Part shown: positions 44,611-52,592 of the stretch, piece by piece
Position numbering within the stretch: the first letter of the stretch is position 1
How the letters are laid out: each line of letters opens with the position of its first letter
Translations under genes and position numbers: made by a program
Assembly: GCF_046630315.1 (NCBI RefSeq)
Contig: NZ_LQBD01000036.1
Coordinates: 124,001 to 188,000 of the forward strand
Direction: 5' to 3'
Origin: Brucella anthropi_A
GTDB lineage: Bacteria > Pseudomonadota > Alphaproteobacteria > Rhizobiales > Rhizobiaceae
Length of the DNA: 64,000 nt
The notes under the pieces: model-generated
What the model was told of the DNA's origin: nothing
Seen by the model: the letters and a program-made list of their open reading frames with translations, nothing else
The model's database searches: none

Positions 44611-45639
44611 TCATTTTCCCGGCTTGTAGATCTGGTCGAAGGTTCCTCCGTCGCCGAAATGATAAGGCTGCGCCTTGGCCCATCCGCCGAAAATCGGATC
44701 ATCGATCGTCACCAGCGTCAAGTCGGGAAACTTGCGCTGCCGGTCGGCAGGGATGATGTCAGGCTTCGACGGACGGTAGAAATGCTTGGCGGCAAGCGCC
44801 TGGCCTTCGGGCGAATAGAGATATTCGAGATAGGCCGTTGCCAGCTTGGTGGTGCCGTTTTCCTCGGCGTTCCTGTCCACGACCGCGACCGGCGGTTCAG
44901 CCAGAATGGACTGCGGCGGAACGACGATGTCGAATGCATCCGCGCCAAATTCCGCGACCGAGAGATAGGCTTCGTTTTCCCAGGCCAACAGCACATCGCC
45001 GAGCTGCCGCTGCACGAAGGTGGTCGTCGAGCCGCGCGCGCCGGTGTCGAGCACCGGCACATGGCGGAACAGTTCGCCGATGTAATCCTTGATCTTCTGC
45101 TCGTCGCCGCCGTACTGCTTGTAGGCCCAGGCCCATGCGGCGAGATAGTTCCAGCGCGCGCCGCCCGATGTCTTCGGGTTCGGCGTGATGACCTCGACGC
45201 CGTCCTTCACCAGATCACCCCAATCCTTGATGCCCTTGGGATTGCCCTTGCGCACGAGAAAGACGATGGTTGACGTATAGGGCGCGGAATTGTTGGGCAG
45301 GCGCTTGCGCCAGTCCTTGTCGATCTTGCCGGAAAGCGCGGCGATGGCATCGATATCGCTTTCAAGCGCCAGCGTGACCACATCGGCCTTGATGCCGTCG
45401 ATCACCGATCGCGCCTGCTTGCCCGATCCACCATGGGACGCGCGAATGGTGACGGTCTCGCCGGTTTCCGCCTTCCAGTGGGCGGCAAAGGCGGCATTGT
45501 AATCCTTGTAGAGCTCACGCGTCGGATCATAGGACACGTTGAGAAGTGTCTGATCGGCAAGGCCCGGCCGAACTGTTCCGGCCAGCGAAGCAGCCGCAAC
45601 CAATGCCGCCAGGGTGAGCGAAAATCTCGATATTCTCAT
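44611..45639 (-). CDS. periplasmic sulfate-binding protein
   Basis: Predicted 342-residue secreted binding protein (Sbp/CysP). Signal peptide MRISRFSLTLAALVAAASLA with cleavage near GLA-DQ. The mature start TLLNVSYDPTRELYKDYNAAF, the sulfate-site ASHGGSGKQARSV, and the conserved NPKTSGGARWNYLAAWAWA are family hallmarks. GGAGG lies 6 bases before the ATG at 45639; an in-frame ATG four codons upstream is less well placed. First gene of the sbp-cysT-cysW-cysA operon. No CysB-type site was recognised upstream. Confidence 0.94.
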   Translation of the reverse strand: MRISRFSLTLAALVAAASLAGTVRPGLADQTLLNVSYDPTRELYKDYNAAFAAHWKAETGETVTIRASHGGSGKQARSVIDGIKADVVTLALESDIDAIAALSGKIDKDWRKRLPNNSAPYTSTIVFLVRKGNPKGIKDWGDLVKDGVEVITPNPKTSGGARWNYLAAWAWAYKQYGGDEQKIKDYIGELFRHVPVLDTGARGSTTTFVQRQLGDVLLAWENEAYLSVAEFGADAFDIVVPPQSILAEPPVAVVDRNAEENGTTKLATAYLEYLYSPEGQALAAKHFYRPSKPDIIPADRQRKFPDLTLVTIDDPIFGGWAKAQPYHFGDGGTFDQIYKPGK

Positions 45640-45772
45640 GACCGCCTCCATGTTCCACTGGCCAAGACAGTATCAGAGCCCTTTGAAGACAGGATGCCAC
45701 AAGCCGGTCGTTATTTGAAACGACTTTGAAAAATTTACTCTTCTCAAGAGAGAAATCAGGGATAATTTTTCA

Positions 45773-45796
45773 GTCGGCATGTCAGAACATGCCGAC
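45773..45796. repeat. 9-bp stem-loop downstream of the ydcF-like gene
   Basis: GTCGGCATG (45773-45781) pairs with CATGCCGAC (45788-45796), loop TCAGAA. It sits just past the ydcF-like stop on the minus strand but lacks a T-run in that direction. It may be a processing or weak termination site before sbp. Confidence 0.45.
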
Positions 45797-45811
45797 GATA
45801 GTATCTTTAAC

Positions 45812-46669
45812 TCACTGCACGGGGGCGGGCTCGGCGGACGGCGCGACCGCGGCGGGTGCATTGACCGCGGGGTGCTCCAGTTCGAGCGGAGACTGCTTCG
45901 GCTCGTTCCAGCCCATGAAATTATAAACCGCATAACGCAGGACGCCGATCTCCTCGTGAAGCGCCACATCCGTTGCCAGGACGGACAGGCCGGGAGAAGA
46001 CAGGTTCGTATGGGATGCGGTCAGATAAGCTGCGGCAACAGGCTCAGGCTTCACGCCAAAATGCGCCAGATAAAGAAGATTGCGATTCAACATCGGCGCA
46101 ACCTGCAACAAAACGACCTTCGCCGGTTTGATCTTGCGCAGGATTGCGGCTGTATTCCTGGCATTCTGCCAGCTGTTGCGGCTCTTTTCGTCCAGAAGAA
46201 TGGAAGCCGAATCCACCCCGGCCTTTTCAAGCTGCATGGCGATCAACCTGGCCTCTGAAACGCCCGTTCCCGCCACATCGGCACCGCTGACAATGAATTT
46301 GCAACCAAGGCCCTTTTCGACACATTGATGGTTCATGGCGACAGCCGCCAAAATCGGCCCGTAGGAGAAAGCGAGCGGCTCGACCACCTTCTGGCCGCGT
46401 TCATCGACTGTCTGCGTTCCCATGCCGAAGATGATGAAGGCGGTATTGTCTTCGAGCGGCGATTGCAATTGCGATGAATAGGCTGATTGCAAGCGATTCA
46501 TCAGATAGTCCGGGAGAATGGCCGAAGCAATCGCACCATAAAGAACAGCGGCAAGGCCAATCAAAACGACCCCTGTCTTAAGCCATTTCAAAAGCAGCAG
46601 GAGCAGACCAAGGACGACGAGGACTACGACAATATTGAGCGCCATGAGCAATACCGGGGGGAGTAGCAT
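45812..46669 (-). CDS. YdcF/ElyC-like DUF218 membrane protein
   Basis: Predicted 285-residue protein with two N-terminal transmembrane helices followed by a DUF218 domain. Motifs FIIFGMGTQT, FIVSGADVAGTGVSEARLIA, ILLDEKSRNSWQNARNTAAIL and VVLLQVAPMLNRNLLYLAHFG fit the family. Relatives (SanA, ElyC, YdcF) are linked to envelope integrity, but the reaction is unknown. The C-terminus is Pro/Ala-rich. The gene reads in the same direction as sbp, 172 bases upstream of it. The first ATG has no clear ribosome site; the ATG nine codons in is possible. Confidence 0.8.
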   Translation of the reverse strand: MLLPPVLLMALNIVVVLVVLGLLLLLLKWLKTGVVLIGLAAVLYGAIASAILPDYLMNRLQSAYSSQLQSPLEDNTAFIIFGMGTQTVDERGQKVVEPLAFSYGPILAAVAMNHQCVEKGLGCKFIVSGADVAGTGVSEARLIAMQLEKAGVDSASILLDEKSRNSWQNARNTAAILRKIKPAKVVLLQVAPMLNRNLLYLAHFGVKPEPVAAAYLTASHTNLSSPGLSVLATDVALHEEIGVLRYAVYNFMGWNEPKQSPLELEHPAVNAPAAVAPSAEPAPVQ

Positions 46670-46755
46670 AAGTTTATGATTGAACCTGTTCCATAAGAAC
46701 CAGGCTTTGGTGACGAATGAACTTGTGATTTGGTATGGGCGAAAAATCTTCAGCT

Positions 46756-46947
46756 TCAGGAGCTGAAACCGAAGGTAGGGTCACTTGGCAAGGTATCGAA
46801 ACGCCCCTTGTGGAGATCACTCCACGGCGGCCATTTCTCCTGTTCAGCAACAAATACCCTCGCGCCAAACCATTCAGTGAATTCGTCACTTGAGCCTAAG
46901 CGTTGCCCGGATGCGGAACCAACCCCAATAAATGAGGGATAATGCAT
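46756..46947 (-). CDS. hypothetical 63-residue protein or gene remnant
   Basis: The frame reads MHYPSFIGVGSASGQRLGSS, then DEFTEWFGARVFVAEQEKWP and RFDTLPSDPTFGFSS to a TGA. Its composition (aromatic and charged residues, no long low-complexity stretches) is more protein-like than most shadow frames, and no gene overlaps it on the other strand. No ribosome site is obvious and no family is recognised. It could be the head of a decayed larger gene. Weak call. Confidence 0.25.
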   Translation of the reverse strand: MHYPSFIGVGSASGQRLGSSDEFTEWFGARVFVAEQEKWPPWSDLHKGRFDTLPSDPTFGFSS

Positions 46948-46964
46948 GTTCTACCCACAAATAG

Positions 46965-47011
46965 TGAGGCCCGGACTGGGGTTGCGGGGGCAAGTGTTCA
47001 TCCGGGCCTCA
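46965..47011. repeat. 11-bp stem, 25-base G-rich loop
   Basis: TGAGGCCCGGA (46965-46975) is perfectly complementary to TCCGGGCCTCA (47001-47011). The loop is CTGGGGTTGCGGGGGCAAGT and a few more bases. No T-run on either side, so not a typical terminator. It could be a structured leader for the minus-strand frame ending at 46756. Confidence 0.5.
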
Positions 47012-47207
47012 GCCGGTCTCGCGAAAATCTCGGGACTGGCAGGCCAATAACGGACGAAACCTGTTTCGGTTGCAGGAAATCGGGAGGCACCTGATCTTTT
47101 TTCGGGCACTTTCGATCATTAACCACGGTACGCCATCCGGCCTTGAAGCCTTCAGCCGAAGGAATATCTTCAAGGTGCTGAATTGGCTGACCAGAGGATT
47201 TTCGATC

Positions 47208-47591
47208 ATGGCATACAGCACAGGCAAATTTTACATTTTATCGGCTGCCGCGGGGCTAACGCTCGCCGCCGCATGGCCGGCGGCGGCACAAAGCCCCCAG
47301 ACGAACGCGATCGAGCGGGTCGATTACATCTGCGAGCGCGGCGTCGTGGTGCCTGTCACCTATATCCGCAACGGCGATGCGCCGGGCTTTGCGGTTCTGG
47401 ACGCGGAAGGCAAGATGATTGCGCTGCAATGGCACGACGATATCGGGATATATGTCGCCATCGATGAGCAGGACAGCTATCGCTGGAACGACAAGGGCAG
47501 CCAGGCCGTTCTGAGCCACCTCGAAGCCGATCACACCGCCAAGGAAGTGACGCTGCTTTCGGCCTGCCGTTCGGATGATTCGGAAGAATAG
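47208..47591 (+). CDS. MliC/PliC-type C-type lysozyme inhibitor, periplasmic
   Basis: Predicted 127-residue secreted protein. Signal peptide with hydrophobic core ILSAAAGLTLAAAWPAAA, cleaved before or near QSPQ. The mature part has the MliC fold pattern: YICERGVVVPVTY with the first Cys, GDAPGFAVLDAEGKMIAL, and the loop DSYRWNDKGSQAVLSH that corresponds to the lysozyme-binding SGxxY loop. A second Cys near the end (LSACRSD) should close the disulfide. AGAGGA lies 10 bases before the ATG at 47208. It would protect peptidoglycan from host lysozyme. Lacking a lipobox, it is PliC-like rather than the lipoprotein MliC. Confidence 0.78.
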   Translation: MAYSTGKFYILSAAAGLTLAAAWPAAAQSPQTNAIERVDYICERGVVVPVTYIRNGDAPGFAVLDAEGKMIALQWHDDIGIYVAIDEQDSYRWNDKGSQAVLSHLEADHTAKEVTLLSACRSDDSEE

Positions 47592-47598
47592 CCCCCTG

Positions 47599-48012
47599 TT
47601 ACGGGACGAGATAATGCCTGTCCCACTGGTCCTGGGGCACCTCATCGCCGATATCGTAACGGAAGGAAACGATATTGATATGCTCGTCATCCGTCTTGCA
47701 GGCGAAGGATAGCTTGTACCAGTGCTCCCGGCTGCGGAAGGCAGCGCCATCGGCCTTGATCGAGTTTTTCTTCGTCACCGGATCGGAGAAGGCATAGGCC
47801 AGAACCTTGTCGACCGAAAACCTGTGCTGCTCCCGCGTGATGCGCTCCATGGCCTCCACGTCGCAACGCTGCTCCAGACGGGTCGCCGGGTCGAGCTTTT
47901 CAAGCTGGGCCTTTTCGGAGGCGTTCATCGCGAAAGACGGGTAAACCGTCAAGCCAAGAAAGATGAGACTGACAACAGCAGACGCGGGCAACACAGCAGA
48001 CATGAATTTCAT
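47599..48012 (-). CDS. DUF930 secreted protein
   Basis: Predicted 137-residue protein with a signal peptide (SAVLPASAVVSLIFLGLTVYPSFA). MNASEKAQLEKLDPATRLEQ, RCDVEAMERI and KADGAAFRSREHWYKLSFAC follow the DUF930 consensus found in Rhizobiales. Two Cys residues could form a disulfide. Function unknown. It is convergent with the lysozyme-inhibitor gene, only 7 bases between the stops. Confidence 0.82.
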   Translation of the reverse strand: MKFMSAVLPASAVVSLIFLGLTVYPSFAMNASEKAQLEKLDPATRLEQRCDVEAMERITREQHRFSVDKVLAYAFSDPVTKKNSIKADGAAFRSREHWYKLSFACKTDDEHINIVSFRYDIGDEVPQDQWDRHYLVP

Positions 48013-48412
48013 GAGATTTTCGGGAACTCCTCGGCATTCGGATGATCGGCGGCGATCATAGGCATGATTTGCGGCAATGTACGGATCATCACTGGAAAGT
48101 TATCGAAGGCCAACCGTAAAAACCGCCATCCCCAAAATTCGTCGTTTCTTATAAACCGGCCGTCGCCGTTCGGGCTCATCGCCTCCATGCTCCGCGAGAC
48201 GCGGCGCCGCAGCCACCCCATGCTTTCGCGCTTGATTTCACCGGGCCCTCTGTGTTTCTAGAGCGGCTCCGGTTAAAACGGAATCGCTGGAACCGCTCTA
48301 ACCTATCTGTTTTGATGCATTGTCCTACGCATCGCAGCGGGATCAGAAATCAGTCCAGTGGGCTGATTTCCCCGCGTAGGCGCTTCGCACTTTTGGCTCG
48401 AAAGGAAGAGAC
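48013..48412. other. 400-base intergenic spacer with a composite palindromic repeat
   Basis: The spacer holds the leader of the DUF930 gene, and from 48259 to 48380 a composite palindromic element described separately. GAAAGGAAGAGAC before the ATG at 48413 is the ribosome site of the next gene. Confidence 0.5.
48259..48380. repeat. composite palindromic intergenic repeat
   Basis: The first hairpin has arms TAGAGCGG (48259-48266) and CCGCTCTA (48293-48300). The second has outer arms CCTACGC (48324-48330) and GCGTAGG (48374-48380) and inner arms GAAATCAG (48346-48353) and CTGATTTC (48363-48370). The TTTTGATGCATTGTCCTACGC joint resembles a motif seen repeatedly in Brucella/Ochrobactrum intergenic repeats. 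It lies 33 bases upstream of the Lrp-domain gene. Confidence 0.65.
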
Positions 48413-48649
48413 ATGAAACCCGTTTTCCTGCAATTGCAGTGCACCCCCGGCAAGACCTATGAGGTTGCCGACACGCTGTTTCAGCGCGAAATCGTCTCCG
48501 AGCTTTATTCCACCAGCGGCGAATTCGACCTTCTGGCCAAGATCTACATCGCCGAGGACCAGGATATCGGCAAGTTCATCGCCAAGAACGTCCTCGACAT
48601 TCCCAATATTGTCCGCTCGCTGACGACATTGACCTTCACCGCCTTCTGA
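48413..48649 (+). CDS. stand-alone Lrp/AsnC ligand-binding (RAM) domain protein
   Basis: Predicted 78-residue protein consisting only of the dimeric alpha/beta-barrel domain that forms the C-terminal half of Lrp/AsnC regulators. It reads MKPVFLQLQCTPGKTYEVAD, SGEFDLLAKIYIAEDQDIGK and VRSLTTLTFTAF. No DNA-binding helix-turn-helix is present. Stand-alone members probably bind amino acids and may partner with full-length Lrp proteins. A good ribosome site (GAAAGGAAG) precedes the ATG. Ligand and partner unknown. Confidence 0.85.
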   Translation: MKPVFLQLQCTPGKTYEVADTLFQREIVSELYSTSGEFDLLAKIYIAEDQDIGKFIAKNVLDIPNIVRSLTTLTFTAF

Positions 48650-48795
48650 CCCGACGCGTCTCATCGCCCGCATGCCGGTAAAGGTTTGATTCACCATTAA
48701 CGAATTATCATGTCGGCAAAGGGAACCTCTGCTTGCGCTCGCGCATTTCCTGCGTGAAGGCTCACCTCAAAAAAAGGGAGGCAGCGAGACACGTG

Positions 48796-49170
48796 ATGAA
48801 CGATCTTGGACAGCGGCGGGTATTGGTGGTGGAAGACGAGATTTTCGTCGCACTCGATGTCGCCGCGACTGTCGAGGACGCGAACGGAAACGTTCTCGGT
48901 CCGGTCGGCACCGTCCGGCAGGCGATCGACATCATCAACCGCAACGAAGTCGACGCAGCCATTCTCGATGTGAACCTTGCCGATGGCGATGTGGAAGCGG
49001 TGCTGGACCGGCTGAAAAGCCGCGATATATTCGTGGTCATCCATACCGGCGGCGGATTGCCCGCCCGTCTGGCGGCGCGCTATCCGGAAGTGCCGGTTTT
49101 CCAGAAGCCGATCCCGCCATCCGTGCTGACGCGCGCGCTGGCCTCCGCCCTATCGTCGCATATGGTTTGA
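48796..49170 (+). CDS. receiver-only response regulator
   Basis: Predicted 124-residue CheY-like protein with no output domain. The acidic pocket is in VLVVEDEIFVAL, the phospho-acceptor is Asp58 in AAILDVNLADGD, Thr84 lies in VIHTGGG, and Lys104 in VFQKPIPPS. All phosphorylation residues are present. GGGAGG lies upstream, 15 bases before the ATG at 48796 and better placed for an in-frame GTG at 48793. No kinase gene is near. The next gene (J-domain-like) starts 9 bases after the stop, so the two are probably one operon. Confidence 0.88.
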   Translation: MNDLGQRRVLVVEDEIFVALDVAATVEDANGNVLGPVGTVRQAIDIINRNEVDAAILDVNLADGDVEAVLDRLKSRDIFVVIHTGGGLPARLAARYPEVPVFQKPIPPSVLTRALASALSSHMV

Positions 49171-49179
49171 CGGGGCAGG

Positions 49180-49620
49180 ATGCGGTCGACATTTCCCGAT
49201 TTCGCAACCGTGCTGAAGGAAGTCGAGGCCGATGCAGACCCGGCGTACAACAGCCGCCATCCGCAATTCGGCTTTGCCTCCGCCGTCTTTTCCGCCGATC
49301 TGGGCAATGCCCCGATGCCGCCCCGCCAGCGGGACGGCCTGCAAGGCCTGTTCGATATCGCCCCCCCGCCCGAGACCGCACTTGACCCGGAAAGGCAGGC
49401 GATAGAAGCACGCATGCAAAGACAGTCCCCGGATGCGATCCTCCAGGAACTGGAGCTGCGCCCCGGCCTGAAACGCGCCGAACTTCAGCGGCGTCGCCGC
49501 AGCTTTGCCGCCGGCAACCATCCAGACCGTCTGCCGGAAGAGTTCCGCCCCGCCGCCGAACAGCGGATGAAAACGGCAAATGCGCTGCTCGATTGCGCCA
49601 TGGCCAGCGCCTCATCGTAA
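49180..49620 (+). CDS. protein with a C-terminal J-domain-like segment
   Basis: Predicted 146-residue protein, no signal peptide or membrane helix. The region LKRAELQRRRRSFAAGNHPD, then RLPEEFRPAAEQRMKTANAL has a basic helix, an HPD tripeptide (114-116) and a following Arg/Glu-rich helix, the core pattern of a J domain (DnaJ). The first J-domain helix is poorly defined and no glycine-rich or zinc region is present. The N-terminal 90 residues are Pro-rich and unrecognised. It could recruit DnaK to a specific client. GGGGCAGG precedes the ATG; it follows the response regulator by 9 bases. Confidence 0.72.
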   Translation: MRSTFPDFATVLKEVEADADPAYNSRHPQFGFASAVFSADLGNAPMPPRQRDGLQGLFDIAPPPETALDPERQAIEARMQRQSPDAILQELELRPGLKRAELQRRRRSFAAGNHPDRLPEEFRPAAEQRMKTANALLDCAMASASS

Positions 49621-49855
49621 CGCCAAGCAATTTCGTTACGTTTTCGCTGCAAAATCTTTTGCCTTATAACAATAACGTGCTAGATTGCCTTGTCTGTGCC
49701 TGCGAAAGCTGTCGCACGCCGGAACCCTTTCCGTTGTCCGCAAGCCTGCAAATGGACCAGCCCCTGATAATATGGGGCAATTTGCGCTTTGCTCTGCGGG
49801 GACGGTTCTGTCATATCGACGTTACACATTGGAATAGTTCCTAAAAGGTTTTAAA

Positions 49856-51691
49856 ATGCCTCCTTATCGTTCGCGTACAACCACCCACGGTCGCAACATG
49901 GCCGGCGCGCGCGGCCTATGGCGCGCCACCGGCATGAAGGATGAGGATTTCGGCAAGCCGATCATTGCCGTGGTGAACTCGTTCACCCAGTTCGTGCCGG
50001 GCCATGTGCATCTGAAGGACCTCGGCCAGCTCGTCGCGCGCGAAATCGAAAGCGCTGGCGGCGTGGCCAAGGAATTCAACACCATCGCGGTCGATGACGG
50101 TATCGCCATGGGCCATGACGGCATGCTCTATTCGCTGCCCTCGCGCGAGCTCATCGCCGACTCGGTCGAATATATGGTCAATGCGCATTGCGCCGACGCG
50201 ATGGTCTGCATTTCCAACTGCGACAAGATCACCCCCGGCATGCTGATGGCGGCGCTGCGCCTCAATATCCCGGTCGTGTTCGTTTCCGGCGGTCCGATGG
50301 AAGCAGGCAAGGTCGTCTGGGACGACCAGGTCAAGAAGCTCGACCTCGTGGATGCGATGGTTGCCGCCGCCGACGACCATTACACCGACGAACAGGTCAA
50401 GACCATCGAGCGCTCCGCCTGCCCGACCTGCGGCTCCTGCTCGGGCATGTTCACCGCCAATTCGATGAACTGCCTCACCGAAGCGCTCGGCCTGTCGCTG
50501 CCGGGTAATGGCTCGACGCTCGCCACCCATGCCGACCGCAAGCGCCTCTTCGTGGAAGCCGGTCATCTCATTGTCGATCTCGCCCGCCGCTATTACGAGC
50601 AGAACGACGAAAGCGTGCTGCCGCGCTCGATTGCGAGCTTCCCGGCTTTTGAAAACGCGATGACGCTCGACATCGCCATGGGCGGCTCGACCAACACGGT
50701 CCTGCATCTGCTCGCTGCCGCGCAGGAAGCCGAGATCGACTTCACCATGGCCGATATCGACCGCCTGTCACGCCGCGTGCCGGTGCTGTGCAAGGTCGCG
50801 CCCGCCAACAATACGGTTCACATGGAAGATGTGCACCGCGCAGGCGGCATCATGGGCATTCTCGGCCAGCTCGACAAGGCAGGCCTGCTGACGACGGACA
50901 TTCCGACCGTCCACAGCGAAACGGTTGCCAAGGCGCTCGACCATTGGGACGTGACGCGCACCAACAGCGACATGGTGCACAAGTTCTATTCGGCTGCTCC
51001 CGGCGGCGTGCCGACGCAGGTTGCCTTCTCTCAGGAACGCCGTTTCGATCATGTCGATACCGACCGCGAAAAGGGCGTCATCCGTTCCAAGGAACATGCA
51101 TTCAGCCAGGATGGCGGTCTGGCCGTGCTTTACGGTAATCTGGCCGAAGACGGCTGCATCGTGAAGACGGCAGGCGTGGACGATTCCATCCTGAAATTCT
51201 CCGGCCCCGCACGCATCTTTGAAAGCCAGGATTCGGCCGTGCTCGGCATTTTGAACGGCAAGATCAAGCCGGGCGACATCGTGCTGATCCGCTATGAAGG
51301 CCCGCGCGGCGGCCCCGGCATGCAGGAAATGCTCTACCCGACCAGCTATCTGAAATCGAAGGGGCTGGGCAAAGCCTGCGCGCTCATTACCGACGGACGC
51401 TTCTCGGGCGGCTCTTCGGGCCTTTCAATCGGCCACGTCTCGCCGGAAGCAGCCGAAGGCGGTACGATTGGCCTGGTGCGCGAAGGCGATATCATCGATA
51501 TCGACATTCCGAACCGCAAGATCCACCTCGCCGTTGATAATGCAACGCTGGCCGAACGCCGTGCCGAGCAGGACGCCAAGGGCTGGAAGCCTGCGGAGGA
51601 ACGCAAGCGCAAGATTTCCACCGCCTTGAAGGCTTATGCCGCGATGGCAACCAGTGCTGCCAAGGGTGCGGTGCGGAAACTGCCGGATTGA
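49856..51691 (+). CDS. ilvD: dihydroxy-acid dehydratase
   Basis: Predicted 611-residue Fe-S dehydratase of branched-chain amino-acid and pantothenate synthesis, converting dihydroxy-acids to 2-keto acids. Cluster and active-site Cys motifs are CISNCDKITPGMLMA and SACPTCGSCSGMFTANSMNC. GGSTNTVLHLLAAA and DGRFSGGSSGLSIGHVSPEA are also conserved. Length matches the family. No Ile/Leu/Val-rich leader peptide was found in the 235-base spacer upstream. Strong inverted-repeat terminator downstream. Confidence 0.97.
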   Translation: MPPYRSRTTTHGRNMAGARGLWRATGMKDEDFGKPIIAVVNSFTQFVPGHVHLKDLGQLVAREIESAGGVAKEFNTIAVDDGIAMGHDGMLYSLPSRELIADSVEYMVNAHCADAMVCISNCDKITPGMLMAALRLNIPVVFVSGGPMEAGKVVWDDQVKKLDLVDAMVAAADDHYTDEQVKTIERSACPTCGSCSGMFTANSMNCLTEALGLSLPGNGSTLATHADRKRLFVEAGHLIVDLARRYYEQNDESVLPRSIASFPAFENAMTLDIAMGGSTNTVLHLLAAAQEAEIDFTMADIDRLSRRVPVLCKVAPANNTVHMEDVHRAGGIMGILGQLDKAGLLTTDIPTVHSETVAKALDHWDVTRTNSDMVHKFYSAAPGGVPTQVAFSQERRFDHVDTDREKGVIRSKEHAFSQDGGLAVLYGNLAEDGCIVKTAGVDDSILKFSGPARIFESQDSAVLGILNGKIKPGDIVLIRYEGPRGGPGMQEMLYPTSYLKSKGLGKACALITDGRFSGGSSGLSIGHVSPEAAEGGTIGLVREGDIIDIDIPNRKIHLAVDNATLAERRAEQDAKGWKPAEERKRKISTALKAYAAMATSAAKGAVRKLPD

Positions 51692-51697
51692 TTGATA

Positions 51698-51744
51698 TTT
51701 AAAATATATAAAGGGCCACCTGTGGCCCTTTATATATTTAAAAG
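51698..51744. terminator. long inverted-repeat terminator after ilvD
   Basis: AAAGGGCCA (51710-51718) and TGGCCCTTT (51723-51731) form a perfect core around CCTG. The stem extends outward through TATATA arms with about one mismatch. A/T runs on both sides make it usable from either strand. Confidence 0.85.
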
Positions 51745-51847
51745 CAGTGTTTTTTGCCACCTCAGTTCGATGACGATACTCATTATACCACGCAAATATC
51801 ACCTCAATAAAATTCCATTAATAATACTTGTAATTTTACTTAAAAAT

Positions 51848-52507
51848 CTACTTATTAACCCATGGCTTAAGCAAATTACGTAATTTATTTATCTGATTAT
51901 TTCTAGCATCCATCAACATTTCCGAGGTAATGCTTCCAACTGATATCTCCTTTACCCAATCGGGCATATTCGGCGCGATTTCCACTGAACTAACAACTTC
52001 ATCCAGCATCGTAGCCGAAGGCACAGAATTATATTCTGTAATATTTTCATTGAGGAAGCATTCTATAACCGGCTTGGCGTTTATTTCGCAATGGATGAAA
52101 ATATCGCGTAACAATTTAGCCGGAGCAGTGAAACTACGAGTACCTTCACGATTTTCCACGCAACGAGGGGCTAAAGCAAGAGTAACACCATCGACAACAA
52201 TGCCGCTGCCGGTCGGATCAACACCTCGGTGTACAACACCATTTCTAAGCTCTCTTAAATATCTTCTTATATTATCTCCAGAAGTATCCGGCGATTCAAA
52301 GGCCTCATCCAGAGCATCAGTGAAAGAAGAACCAAAAACTTCTTTCAACATATCTAGAGCTGACATAAAATTGGTGATATAAATGGAATAATGCATTCTC
52401 ATTTGAAATAGATCAGCAGGCGGTCGAAAATTGTCAATCGTATCAGAAGCCCATTTCATGCATTCAAGATGCCATGAAATGGTATTCAGAAGCTCAATAT
52501 TCCGCAT
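51848..52507 (-). CDS. orphan AT-rich gene with a HEPN-like R-x4-H motif
   Basis: Predicted 219-residue, mainly helical cytosolic protein with no signal peptide or membrane helix. Base composition is visibly more AT-rich than all neighbours (many AAT, ATA and AGA codons), suggesting transfer. The helix NIRRYLRELRNGVVHRGVD contains Arg88-Asn-Gly-Val-Val-His93, which fits the R-x4-6-H catalytic motif of HEPN RNases found in toxins and defence proteins. The preceding helix is YITNFMSALDMLKEVFG, also HEPN-like. No partner nucleotidyltransferase or antitoxin gene is next to it. The HEPN assignment is inference from the motif and helical pattern only; no family was confirmed. Confidence 0.6.
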   Translation of the reverse strand: MRNIELLNTISWHLECMKWASDTIDNFRPPADLFQMRMHYSIYITNFMSALDMLKEVFGSSFTDALDEAFESPDTSGDNIRRYLRELRNGVVHRGVDPTGSGIVVDGVTLALAPRCVENREGTRSFTAPAKLLRDIFIHCEINAKPVIECFLNENITEYNSVPSATMLDEVVSSVEIAPNMPDWVKEISVGSITSEMLMDARNNQINKLRNLLKPWVNK

Positions 52508-52592
52508 AACCCACCTAAGTGTGTAGTAATATGAGTACGATAGGGCACACTTCAGACTGACGATCTATCCCTACGATGCTTTGGACGTCTTG

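Larger units (their letters stand above)
46670..47207. other. 538-base intergenic spacer with an unexplained stem-loop
   Basis: It contains a 63-codon minus-strand frame (46756-46947), an 11-bp perfect stem with a 25-base loop (46965-47011) just upstream of that frame, and the leader of the lysozyme-inhibitor gene. Nothing else protein-like is seen. Confidence 0.5.

Noticed and set aside
49621..49855. Branched-chain amino-acid attenuator leader for ilvD
   Set aside because: No short frame rich in Ile, Leu or Val codons and no paired terminator/antiterminator hairpins were found.
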